Shown: positions 8,650 through 16,175 of the stretch, piece by piece
Layout: every line of letters starts with the position of its first letter
How positions within the stretch are numbered: the stretch's first letter is position 1
DNA from: Gemmatimonas sp.
Lineage (GTDB): Bacteria > Gemmatimonadota > Gemmatimonadetes > Longimicrobiales > Longimicrobiaceae
Length of the DNA: 52,693 nt
NCBI GenBank assembly: GCA_009380025.1
Contig: WHSP01000014.1
Location: 1-52,693 of the forward strand
Direction: 5' to 3'
Program-made: the position numbers and the translations under genes
The notes under the pieces: model-generated
Told to the model about the DNA's origin: nothing
Seen by the model: only the letters and a program-made list of their open reading frames with translations
Database searches by the model: none

Positions 8650-9948
8650 TCACTCTTCGCGCATGGTGATCATCGGATCAACCCGGGTGGCGCGTCGCGC
8701 CGGAACGTAGCTGGCGAGCCAGGCGACTGCGCTGAGGATCGCGACGACGCCGGCGAAGGTGAGGGGATCCGTCGGCGTGACACCGGAGAGGAGCCCGCGC
8801 AGGAGTCGGGACACGAGGAATGCCCCACCGATGCCCACCACCAGGCCTGCGAGCGTCGCCACCAAGACGCTCCGCTGCAACAAGTTCCGGACTTGGCCTG
8901 GCGCGGCGCCCAGCGCCAGCCGGATCCCGGTCTCACGGGAGCGACGCGCGACCGCGTAGGAGACGACTCCATAGATGCCGACCCCGGCGAGCAGCAGCGC
9001 AACCACGGCGAAGGTGCCGAGCACCAGCATGGTGAAGCGGCGGTCAGCGACGGAATCGACCAGCCGTGCGCGCATGGTCGCGAACTCCGCCGGGATCTCA
9101 GGGTCCAGCGCGCGCAACCGCGCCCGGGCCGGACCCACGAGGCTCGCAGGCGAACCGGCGGTCCGCAGGGTGACGACAGAGGACCACGCACGGTCGGGCC
9201 GCTGCAGGTAATGGACATAGATCTCCGGTTCGGCGACGTCCAGAATCCCCCCGTGGCGGGCGTCACCGACGACGCCGACGATGGTAATCCACCGGTCAGG
9301 GTAGAGCCAGGAGTCGTTCGCGAGGTTTCGCACCCGTTTGCCGATAGGATCCTCCCCCGGCCAGAGTCGCTCAGCGAGGGTTTGGTTGATGAGCGCGACG
9401 TCACCCACGCCCGCGCGATCCTGGTCGGCGAAGAGTCTTCCCCGGAGCAAAGGGACCCCCATGGCTGCGAAATAGCCCTCGCTGGCGACCCGGTAGCCCG
9501 GATAGACCCCGATCTCATGCGTGTTTCCCTGCCCCTCGACTTCGAAGCTACCGTTGTGGGTCATGCCGCCGAGCGGAAGATGCTGGACCAACCCGACGGC
9601 CTCCACACCCGGGATCCTCTCCAGCTCGAGGAGCAGCTCTTGGTAGTACGCGGCGCGCGCCGGGTCATCTGGGTATCTCGATTGGGGAAGGGAGACGTCG
9701 ATCGTGAGAACGCCGGTGGGATCGAAACCGGTGTCGACGCCGAGCACCTCCCAGAAGCTCCTCAGAAGGAGCCCGGAACCGACGAGCAGCAGGATCGTCA
9801 GCGCGACCTCCACGCCGACCAGGGTTCCCCACACGCGTTTGCCCGAACCGCCCGAGTTCCCGCGATTGCTGGAGCGTAAGGTCTCGCCTGCACCCGACCT
9901 CGAGGTACGAAGAGCCGGGAAGAGCCCGAAAAGCACTGCGGCAATCAC
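8650..9948 (-). pseudogene. ADOP/MacB-type ABC permease, C-terminal half only
   Basis: C-terminal half of an acidobacterial-type duplicated permease (normally about 800 residues with two FtsX/MacB halves). Homology can be followed upstream in frame to about 10017 (reading [20 protein letters not shown]), so the start at 9948 is only the first usable codon. Visible: a TM segment ([21 protein letters not shown]), a periplasmic MacB-like region, three C-terminal TM helices including [21 protein letters not shown], and the family motif [12 protein letters not shown]. The natural C-terminus is intact. No ATPase gene is adjacent. The N-terminal half is missing, so it is probably non-functional. Confidence 0.8.
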
Positions 9949-10083
9949 CGCGACGATCAGGGCGAAACCGAAAAAAGCGCCGTCGAGACGGACGCCCCCC
10001 GTCGCGAGAAGGGCTTCCGGTCCGTTGCAGCTCTCGTCTCCGGATGTAAACTCGCTGCCACTGGGACTACCGATCAGATCGTC

Positions 10084-11019
10084 GTGTCGATTCCCGCAGA
10101 GCTCAGAGAAGAGCTAGGACCCGCCCTTCGAGCCTCCCTGGAACCACACGTGTTCACCGTTCGAAACGAACCCATCTTCGACGTTGCCTATCTTGATCCA
10201 GAAGACCCTGCATGGTCGGACCTGAGGCTCATGCGCGGAATCCTCCTCGTCGGCGGAGCGACCGACCCACAGGTATCGGAGGCGCTCGCTCAAGCGGACG
10301 ATCTCGGTGCCATCGACCCGCCGGCTGTCCTTCAAATAGCAGACGTTTGGGCAAAGCGGCAAATCGTGACCGTCGCACTACTTCCGCCGGATGCCGAGCG
10401 AAACGAGATCATCGCGCTGCTCAGCGAGGTGGGAAACGTGTATCTGCGCCAGTTTCAAGAGCAAATGGAGGTTAGTGCGGCCATTCTGGGCAGCGGCTGG
10501 ATCGATCATGCATCTCGGCGGGATCTCGGATTTCGACTCTTTCTACCTGCCCAGTTCGGCTATGAGACCCCGGATGCAGGTGTTCATATCTTCCAGCAGG
10601 CGGACGAGACTCCGGCCTCGCCAGTCATTCGCACCATCACGATAGCGTTCCGGCCCATCGGGGAGGTCGACTGGTCGGCAGAGGGCGCGGTTGAATGGAG
10701 ATCCGAGCTGGGACGTCGGCACGGCCGGCCCCCGCAGGTGACGGAGGCACATCCGCCCGCCTTTCACGGAGTACGGGCGTCGGGCCGGGTCATCGGTGTG
10801 CGAGGTGTGTGGTCGAATCCGGAAGGCGAACGGCCGGCTGCCGGGCCATTCGTGGCTCAGATGATGGAGTGCTCCGACGGGCTGTATTTGTCGGATGCCC
10901 GGCTATACGCTCCAGCCACATATAAGTACGATCTGATGCACCAACTGGATCAGATGCTGAGCACGTTCAGGTGTCCCGCATCTGTCGGCGAGGAATCGAT
11001 AGAGGGGTCTTCCCGGTGA
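10084..11019 (+). CDS. DUF4837-family lipoprotein, 5' end lost
   Basis: Resembles DUF4837, an exported lipoprotein family of unknown role. Family-like features are the [14 protein letters not shown] segment, [13 protein letters not shown], and the C-terminal [17 protein letters not shown] 10084 is the first usable start, but conserved sequence continues upstream in frame: 10024-10083 reads [20 protein letters not shown], a signal-peptide end with lipobox VSGC. No ATG, GTG or TTG is found in frame upstream of that before 9958, where the opposite strand becomes the permease. The gene therefore lost its start and the beginning of its signal peptide. Confidence 0.65.
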   Translation: MSIPAELREELGPALRASLEPHVFTVRNEPIFDVAYLDPEDPAWSDLRLMRGILLVGGATDPQVSEALAQADDLGAIDPPAVLQIADVWAKRQIVTVALLPPDAERNEIIALLSEVGNVYLRQFQEQMEVSAAILGSGWIDHASRRDLGFRLFLPAQFGYETPDAGVHIFQQADETPASPVIRTITIAFRPIGEVDWSAEGAVEWRSELGRRHGRPPQVTEAHPPAFHGVRASGRVIGVRGVWSNPEGERPAAGPFVAQMMECSDGLYLSDARLYAPATYKYDLMHQLDQMLSTFRCPASVGEESIEGSSR

Positions 11020-11459
11020 CCGAACGGTCGATTGTCTGGCCGGGGAGAAGGGAACCAAAAAGAGACCGGTTCGCGGCATGGGTGCGTCGCCAATCTCGGG
11101 ATCTTCCTCCCTTGAGGATCCGGGGTATGTCGACATGCTATCTCCTGTCCCTTCTTGTACCCTTTGTTCGCAGCCCATAACGCTTGCGGGTCTAGTCGGT
11201 GGAAGTCCGGCTGTGGAATTGGCTTTGAGCCCACGTCGTGATATCCGACATCTTTCGGGGTGACGCGCGTGGGAGAGCTCGGGGCAAGCGAACAGATCGT
11301 AAATCGGGATCAACTCGGCGCATCCGGGTGCTCGTTGCCGGCCGGTATTTTCTCTTGTTTGGCGAGATTGAAATACCCCTGCCCTGCAAGAATGCGAGCT
11401 CCGGATGCATCGTACTTTACAGCTGTACCAACGAGTTACGAATTTCGGACTGTCACTGG
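11020..11459. other. Gene-poor gap between DUF4837 and protoglobin genes
   Basis: Several frames are open by composition, but none resembles a known protein and codon texture is not convincing. No repeat, tRNA or terminator with a T tract is seen. Confidence 0.35.
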
Positions 11460-12029
11460 CTAGAAGTCTCCCTCGACACAGTACGGCAGGCTCCACAGGG
11501 TAACCTGGAGGATCACGGATTTGACCCAGGCGGCGTGCATCTTGTCGACTTCGTCCAGGGCGTGCCCTTTCTTCTCCAGGAAGGGCCTGAGCGTGGTTGT
11601 GATCGGTACCACCAGCGGCGGTAGATAGCGATAAGGGATGTGGTCGATCGCGTCCACCCGGTCCGTGCGGTTCTTGCCGCTCCGGTGGTGCCGACGTCCG
11701 ATCTCGAGTTGGTAGTCGAGCCAATGCTGATCATATTGGGCTGCGGCGGTGTCAAGAATCCACTGCTCGAACCGCTCCCGTACCCGATCCAAGTACTCCG
11801 GGATAGGCTGGCGGTCGGAGACGCTCGTGAAGTAGTACAGAAGGTGAGAGTTCGATCCGACGAAGTCGTACCACACGTCGAGAATCGCGTCCGTCTGGTC
11901 CTTGAGAATCGGGAGAGATGCACGTAGAGAGCGGACATCCTCATCACCGAAGAGGGCTGTGGTTTTCATGAGCTCGAAGTCGGCCAGGCTCACAGTGGGA
12001 CCGTTGGGTCTGCTTTCGTGTTCCGCCAT
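11460..12029 (-). CDS. Protoglobin (single-domain heme globin)
   Basis: Single-domain sensor-type globin of 189 residues that binds heme and gaseous ligands (O2, CO, NO). The family signature is clear: IGRRHHRSGKNRTD, which contains the proximal-histidine region, followed by HIPYRYLPPLVVPI. There is no output domain, so it is a protoglobin and not a globin-coupled sensor. ATG 12029 (MAEHESRPNG) is preceded by AAAGGA. It is divergent from an HxlR-family regulator with a 107-bp shared intergenic region, suggesting the regulator controls it. This gene is intact inside a zone of broken genes. Confidence 0.88.
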   Translation of the reverse strand: MAEHESRPNGPTVSLADFELMKTTALFGDEDVRSLRASLPILKDQTDAILDVWYDFVGSNSHLLYYFTSVSDRQPIPEYLDRVRERFEQWILDTAAAQYDQHWLDYQLEIGRRHHRSGKNRTDRVDAIDHIPYRYLPPLVVPITTTLRPFLEKKGHALDEVDKMHAAWVKSVILQVTLWSLPYCVEGDF

Positions 12030-12109
12030 GATGAATCCGTCCTTTGCCGGGCGATGGGAACGAGTGAACTAGCACAATCTCTTGCGGGTTCGGACGCCAC
12101 TGCAAGGAG

Positions 12110-12142
12110 GGTACACTTTGGTAAGGAGGTAACCGAATGGTA
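12110..12142 (+). promoter_or_regulatory. Iterated GGTA motifs at the HxlR start
   Basis: GGTA occurs at 12110, 12120, 12128 and 12139, at spacings of 10, 8 and 11 bp. The third lies inside the ribosome site AAGGAGGTAACC and the last overlaps the ATG at 12137. Regular helical spacing suggests an operator for the winged-helix regulator. This is inference only. Confidence 0.3.
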
Positions 12143-12499
12143 AGAATTCCGGCGAGCCCTTCGTCCCCGTCGGGCCGTAACCTGGCGAGGCATGAGGGCC
12201 TGCAGCAGGTGACCGAGATCCTGCGGTGTAAGTGGACGATCGCGATCCTCGACCGGGTCGCTGGTGGGATCAATCGACCCGGCCGCCTCGAGCGTTCGCT
12301 CCCGGGCCTGACGACAAAGGTGCTGAACGAGCGGGTCAAGAAGCTGGAGGGTCTAGGGGTCCTTCGGCGGCGGTCCTATCCGGAGGTGCCACCCCGCGTC
12401 GAGTATGAGCTCACGGATCGGGGTCGCGAGCTCGTCGATCTCGTCGAAACGATCGTCGAGTTCGCGGACGACTGGGACCCAGAACCCGCTGGCGTCTGA
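12137..12499 (+). CDS. HxlR-family winged-helix transcriptional regulator
   Basis: DNA-binding regulator of 120 residues. The HxlR core runs from about residue 22: VTEILRCKWTIAILDRVAGG, then LPGLTTKVLNERVKKLEGLGVLRRR (recognition helix and wing) and VEYELTDRGREL. HxlR proteins usually sense electrophiles, redox state or small ligands. An unusually strong ribosome site (AAGGAGGTAA) precedes ATG 12137. The divergent neighbour is a protoglobin, so a gas- or redox-responsive pair is plausible. A 6-bp hairpin follows the stop. Confidence 0.85.
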   Translation: MVRIPASPSSPSGRNLARHEGLQQVTEILRCKWTIAILDRVAGGINRPGRLERSLPGLTTKVLNERVKKLEGLGVLRRRSYPEVPPRVEYELTDRGRELVDLVETIVEFADDWDPEPAGV

Positions 12500-12502
12500 G
12501 AT

Positions 12503-12518
12503 CTCAGCATGAGCTGAG
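12503..12518 (+). terminator. Hairpin after the HxlR gene
   Basis: Perfect CTCAGC, ATGA loop, GCTGAG hairpin four bases after the HxlR stop codon. No T tract follows, so the call is tentative. Confidence 0.4.
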
Positions 12519-12893
12519 CACACTGATTCGCCTCTCGGAATCGTTGCGACCGGACTCAACGCGCCCGGCAGCCCGGAGTACGAATCGATCTGCAAGGGCC
12601 CGCCAGAGCCTGGCTGGACTTGATCCGGGGGCAGCGAATCCGGCCTGAGACCGCAGGCGTCCCGCCCGCAGGCGAGATTCGTCCGATGGCCCGCGAGTCA
12701 GACTCCCGGGAGCCCGAGGAACGGGCGGCCTTAGGAATCAGCATAAGTGCGGCTTCCACGAAGCTCATAGGTGGTGGAGTTCACTTCGGAGAGCAGTGAG
12801 GTTGCGAGTGGGAGCGCCTTCGTCGAATCTTGGAGAACGCTCTGACGAGGCGAGCCGCTTTGACCTCGGTTTGGCAATCCGCGAAGGGATTCA
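12519..12893. other. Unassigned stretch before the DinB fragment
   Basis: A + strand frame is open from about 12605 to 12798 but has no recognisable similarity and no start signal. Nothing else is seen. Confidence 0.3.
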
Positions 12894-13070
12894 ATGCCTG
12901 CGGAATTTCACGACCTCGTGCCTTGATGACGCCCTTTCCTTGTTCCGCTTCTACCAGCGACTCGGCGAGGCCGCAATTGCGCAAGTCGCCGACGAGGAGC
13001 TCACGCGAGTGCTCGACCCCGAGATGAACTCGATCACTCAAACCGTCAAGCATGTCGTCGGAGATCCCCA
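12894..13070 (+). pseudogene. DinB/DUF1572-like N-terminal fragment
   Basis: Remnant of a DinB-superfamily (DUF1572-type) protein, a metal-binding four-helix fold. The recognisable part is DDALSLFRFYQRLGEAAIAQ followed by VADEELTRVLDPEMNSITQTVKHVVGD; in the family the next residues should carry SRWTDF. Here the match ends at about 13066 and sequence from an opposite-strand gene follows. ATG 12894 would give MPAEFHDLV in one frame, with the helix starting in the next, so an indel lies near 12915. Only about 55 of 170 residues remain. Confidence 0.45.
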
Positions 13071-13160
13071 AAGCTTCGCAGTTGATCCAACTTTCCCGCC
13101 CGCCTCCACGCTCGTCGCCACGAACGCGTCGTCCTCCGGCGAGAAGGCAACGCGGTACAT
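13040..13160 (-). pseudogene. HicB-like N-terminal fragment
   Basis: ATG 13160 is preceded by a very strong AAGGAGGA and gives MYRVAFSPEDDAFVATSVE, which resembles the start of HicB-type antitoxins. After about 19 residues similarity ends where the DinB fragment of the opposite strand begins. It sits directly downstream of higA on the same strand. The assignment rests on a short stretch. Confidence 0.3.
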
Positions 13161-13178
13161 GTAGTTCGTCCTCCTTCA

Positions 13179-13469
13179 TCACGCGATCCGCTCGACTCGC
13201 TCGATACGGATCTCGGTTGCCGTGTGATCCGCCTGCCACGCATCGTAACCGGCCTGCATCCGGATCCAGATCCCTGCACTGCCACCGTAGGCCTGGGCCA
13301 ATCGGATCGCCAACGCGGGCGAGATCGCGGCGCGAGCGTTGATGACGCTCGAGAGATGCTTGCGGCTGACGCCCAGGTGCTTGGCCGCCGAGGTGATCGT
13401 TTGTCCCGTGGGCTCGATGCACAGATCGAGGATGCTCTCGCCGGGATGAGGTGGATCATACATGCGCAT
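13179..13469 (-). CDS. higA: HigA-type antitoxin (XRE helix-turn-helix)
   Basis: Antitoxin and autoregulator of a HigBA module, 96 residues. N-terminal [18 protein letters not shown] is the HigA signature, followed by the helix-turn-helix ([20 protein letters not shown]) and [23 protein letters not shown] 13469 is used; MYDPPHPGE two residues later is the alternative. The toxin gene lies upstream on the same strand, ending 13 bp before, which is the usual toxin-first order. The antitoxin is intact while the toxin has lost its start. Confidence 0.88.
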   Translation of the reverse strand: MRMYDPPHPGESILDLCIEPTGQTITSAAKHLGVSRKHLSSVINARAAISPALAIRLAQAYGGSAGIWIRMQAGYDAWQADHTATEIRIERVERIA

Positions 13470-13482
13470 GGGCGCCCTCCCT

Positions 13483-13701
13483 TCAGTGGTAATCTTCGTA
13501 ATCGATATCGATGAACGAGCCATCCAGATCGACGCACCAGGTTACGCGCCAGTTCGCGCGCACGGTGACGGCATAGGTATCGCTTCGATTGCCCTTTAGC
13601 CGATGAAAGTGCAAGCCAGGTTGGTCGAGCTCTTCCGGCTTCTTGGCGTCGTCGAGTCGTGCCAGAACTTCACGGAGGCACCTGCGCTGGAGGGAGCCAG
13701 A
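13483..13701 (-). pseudogene. higB: HigB toxin (RelE superfamily), N-terminus missing
   Basis: C-terminal two thirds of a HigB ribosome-dependent mRNA interferase. The minus strand reads CLREVLARLDDAKKPEELDQ then PGLHFHRLKGNRSDTYAVTV and [20 protein letters not shown], ending YEDYH and a stop at 13483. GLHFHRLKG, the NWR block and the terminal DYH are diagnostic. About 20-25 N-terminal residues are absent: an in-frame stop lies upstream near 13705 and no start is found, where the opposite strand begins a lipoprotein gene. The toxin is probably dead. It was not flagged as a full ORF because it has no start codon. Confidence 0.72.
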
Positions 13702-14210
13702 ATGTCACACGTCCGGGTCTTGAACCTCATCCTGATTGTGCCCTCACTCGTGCTGGTCGCATGCGACGAGGGGCGCTCCGCTGGCGCTACGGCGCCGCTC
13801 GTGCGCGACAGCTCGGGCATTACGATCGTCGAGAACGTGGCTCCGAGGTGGAGAGCCGGGGAGGAGTGGCGACTTTCTCCAGATCCTCTGGTGATCGGGT
13901 CACTGGACGGACCACCCGGATACCAGTTCTTCCGGGTTGATGCAGCGATCCGTCTGACGGATGGCCGAATCCTTGTCGGTGATCAGGGCAGCGGCGAGCT
14001 CCGTTTGTCTAGCGGAAACGGCGAGTACCTCCAGACATTGGCGAAGCAGGCAGTGGTCCGGGGGAATATCGGGATATTGCGGCAATCCACGAGTTTGGCG
14101 ATTGCCTCTTCGTGGTCGATCTAGCGCAGCGGCGCGTCTCGGTGCTCAATCTCGATGGGCAGTTCGCGCGATCATTTCCAATCCCGCTTCCAACGCCGAC
14201 ACTACACTGA
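13702..14210 (+). pseudogene. Six-bladed beta-propeller lipoprotein, frameshifted and truncated
   Basis: ATG 13702 opens a lipoprotein signal (ILIVPSLVLVAC) followed by the propeller-family start DSSGITIVENVAP and GYQFFRVDAAIRLTDGRILV then GDQGSGELRL. At 14040 one G is missing: the expected GEAGSGPGEYRDIAAI continues in the next frame through FVVDLAQRRVSVLNLDGQFA and stops at 14210. Families of this type are about 350-400 residues; only about 165 remain. The last codons overlap VapC sequence on the other strand, placing the break near 14180. Confidence 0.68.
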
Positions 14211-14313
14211 CGTAGGCAACGTCGGCCGTGGCAATCGCCTGCCGAGCTGCGGTTTTCAAACGGGGACTGTCTTCACGCCACCAGATTGCGATGGAGGTGT
14301 CGAGCAGAATCAT
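14146..14313 (-). pseudogene. vapC: VapC PIN-domain toxin, N-terminal fragment
   Basis: ATG 14313 gives MILLDTSIAIWWREDSPRLK then TAARQAIATADVAYVSVVSA and LEAGLE, the start of a PIN-domain RNase with the first catalytic Asp (D5) and a SALE motif. Similarity stops near 14180, at the broken propeller gene of the opposite strand, leaving about 45 of 130 residues. The start overlaps the vapB stop as ATGA, typical of vapBC operons. Confidence 0.65.
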
Positions 14314-14569
14314 CGGGACCCATCTGACGCCGTTCCACCGTACCACTCCGCCAGCTCGTCCCTGAAACTTCCTGGTCGAAATCTTCCGACATCCAGACCT
14401 TGCCTTCCCACCCGCCTGGCTTCCGCGGCTGCTTCGACGCCACCAACGCGACCAGCCGCGCTGTGGGTTTGCCACCCTTCGCGATGATGATCTCCTCGCC
14501 GGCCGCCGCTCCTTGACGAGCTGCGACAACTGCGTCTTCGCTTGGTTACAGGTTGACGATCCTGGTCAT
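14310..14569 (-). pseudogene. vapB: VapB-type antitoxin with several indels
   Basis: Phd/YefM-like antitoxin of the VapBC pair. ATG 14569 behind AGAGGAG gives MTRIVNL, and then the frame is broken: an extra A turns the expected Y-Q-A-K-T-Q-L-S into a stop. The antitoxin reads on in other frames as QLVKE, AAGEEIIIAKGGKPTARLVA with LVASKQPRKPGGWEG, VWMSEDFD, and RDELAEWYGGTAS. At least three indels are needed. Its stop overlaps the vapC ATG. An inverted repeat operator lies just upstream. Confidence 0.6.
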
Positions 14570-14582
14570 GAGGCTCCTCTGT

Positions 14583-14599
14583 TTGGTCTAGTTGACCAA
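14583..14599 (-). promoter_or_regulatory. VapBC operator dyad
   Basis: Perfect dyad TTGGTC, N5, GACCAA, ending 14 bp upstream of the vapB start and next to a TATCGT -10-like hexamer. Such dyads are the usual autoregulatory sites of VapBC complexes. Confidence 0.5.
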
Positions 14600-14709
14600 C
14601 GATAGCAAACGGTTCTGCAAGTGTCCAGACGGACCGGGCTCCTGCATGGTCTACCTCCGGATCGATTTGTATCGCCGGGCGAACGCCAGGCGATAGGGGA
14701 GCCTAACCT

Positions 14710-15147
14710 TTGGGCTCCGAGGTGGGGACGGGATCGGGTGCCGTGCTGTTCCTGACGGCGGGCTGCCGGGAGACGCTGCGGGTCAACGGACGACTCGACT
14801 CCCCCGGCTACGACCGGGTGCTGCAGCTACGCGGCCATGCCCGCCTGCAGACCGACGCCGACCTGCTGGCGTCCATGGCCGTCAACGGCAAGGCCCCCAC
14901 CGTCGCCCTCGTCGTCGACATCGATGCGGCCGCCCTCGTCCCCGAGCCCGTGCTCACCGCGGCCGAGCTGTGGAACCGTGACCGTCACATCGACACCGAC
15001 GAACTGCCCCGGGCGACGCGCATGTGGACCGATCACGTGAAGATGAACGAGATCCGGGGCCTCGCCGCCAAGGCCATCCGCACCGGCATTAGCGAGAAGG
15101 CGATGCGCCGCGGCAGCGACCGCGACTACAAGCAGAACCTGTACTGA
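14710..15147 (+). pseudogene. PPOX-class FMN-dependent enzyme (DR2398-like), N-truncated
   Basis: C-terminal two thirds of a pyridoxamine-phosphate-oxidase-fold flavoprotein. Recognisable: GCRETLRVNGR, VNGKAPTVALVVDIDAAALV, AAELWNRDRHID and a C-terminus ending in NLY. Homologs are about 200 residues; here similarity begins abruptly around 14715 with no signal for a start. The style of the gene and of the convergent fragment that follows looks actinobacterial rather than like its neighbours. Probably imported debris. Confidence 0.6.
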
Positions 15148-15171
15148 ACAGCGCCGGTCGTTGGCCCTAGC

Positions 15172-15395
15172 TCAGCCGCAGCTCGCGGCCTCCGCCCTGG
15201 ATCCGGGCACGAAGCCGAGGGGTTCGGTGGTCGTCGGCTGCGTGGTCGTGGTCGTGTCGCCGGAATCACCGGTGGCCTCGGGCGAAGTCGTCGTCGTGAT
15301 CTCGGGAGTCGACGGTGACGGCTGATCGTGGAGGGTCGTAGATCCACTCTCGGGTGCGACATCGTCAGTAGCCGACGATCCAGAGGCGCACTGAG
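15172..15395 (-). pseudogene. Thr-rich secreted/lipoprotein C-terminal fragment
   Basis: Minus-strand frame with no start codon, opening just after a stop at 15396. It encodes a low-complexity, Ser/Thr/Pro-rich linker with runs of Thr (ITTTTSPEATGDSGDTTTTT), ending FVPGSRAEAASCG. Such linkers are common in actinobacterial (for example Acidimicrobiia) surface proteins. It faces the PPOX fragment tail to tail, 24 bp apart, so the two probably arrived as one piece. Function unknown. Confidence 0.4.
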
Positions 15396-15499
15396 CTCAA
15401 AGTCGCGGTCGTAGGCGTTATCGCCCTGGACGCCTCATGATTACTCAACTGACAGTCGAATCGCACGAACGCTCTCATCTCAGTCTATAGGCGCTAATG

Positions 15500-15745
15500 C
15501 TAATCCGGCGGCGAGGTTGTATCGATGAAGAGGATCCCGTGCTCTTCGCGCGGGACGATTCGCTGCGGGGTTGAATGCCCCACTCGCTGCCGATGATCTG
15601 CTGATACATCCACGAAGTCCCCGCGCTGCGCCGACTCTCGACATATCGACGAACGATAGCGCCACCGGGAGTAGCGGAGAATCGACTCGAGACTCCTCTC
15701 TCATGCGGGTCGATCGTGTAGACCTGCTGATCGTTCAGCGCTGCG
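15500..15745 (-). pseudogene. Unrecognised coding remnant
   Basis: A minus-strand frame without a start reads NDQQVYTIDPHERGVSSRFS, then a stretch ending SWMYQQIIGSEWGIQP; after one frame change REEHGILFIDTTSPPD reaches a stop at 15500. Codon choice looks protein-coding, but I do not recognise the family. It abuts the second permease fragment. Nothing else is seen between 15396 and 15500. Confidence 0.25.
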
Positions 15746-15975
15746 CTGCCGCGTAGGAGATAACGCCACAGACGCCCAAGAGCAGGGCAGTGGCTGAGGC
15801 AATCACAAGCATCAACAGCGCGAAAGCTGCGCGCGAAGGCTGCGCACCATCAGTCCCGCGCCGACCATCAGCGCCAGCGCCACAGCCACCTCGGCCATGA
15901 CGACCACTTCCTGGAGCCCGAAGCGCCCGCCGGAACCACGCCCGCCCTGGGTCATCCCTGAGCTCTGGAGCTCTT
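15735..15975 (-). pseudogene. Second ADOP/MacB permease remnant with internal deletion
   Basis: Two pieces of one permease half are joined. The first reads ELQSSGMTQGGRGSGGRFGL and QEVVVMAEVAVALALMVGAG followed by LMVRSLR (TM segment after the linker). The second, in another frame from about 15840, reads AFALLMLVIASATALLLGVC then GVISYAAAQR, the helix that in the family lies some 250 residues later. The intervening MacB-like periplasmic domain is deleted, and both outer ends are missing. It is a different gene from the fragment at 8650. Confidence 0.6.
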
Positions 15976-16144
15976 GGCAGAAGGCACGCCGTCGAGCGAG
16001 GTTGCACAGAAGCTGGCCGAGCGGCACGGCGTCTCGGTGCGACAGGGGTGGCGGTACGTGCGCGAGGCGACCAAGCACTCCGTGCCCCTCGACGTTCCGG
16101 AGCAGAAGGTAGTCTTCACAGTGAAGGTCCCGGAGAGTCTGTGA
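15962..16144 (+). pseudogene. Small recombinase-associated protein, C-terminal piece
   Basis: A frame with no start reads LELLAEGTPSSEVAQKLAER then HGVSVRQGWRYVREATKHSV and ends VVFTVKVPESL with a stop at 16144. The first half looks like a small helix-turn-helix. It sits immediately upstream of the recombinase piece, as an accessory gene would. The family is not identified. Its left end meets permease sequence of the opposite strand at about 15970. Confidence 0.3.
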
Positions 16145-16175
16145 GGTTGTCCCGTTTCAGTGGACAGGGTAAGGC

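Noticed and set aside
8284-9879. Long + strand frame over the permease region
   Set aside because: The minus strand encodes recognisable MacB/FtsX helices and the [11 protein letters not shown] motif; the + frame has none.
11020-11459. Minus-strand coding-like stretch including LAGQGYFNLAKQ and similar words
   Set aside because: Three frames are open at once, stops interrupt the most protein-like one, and no family could be recognised.
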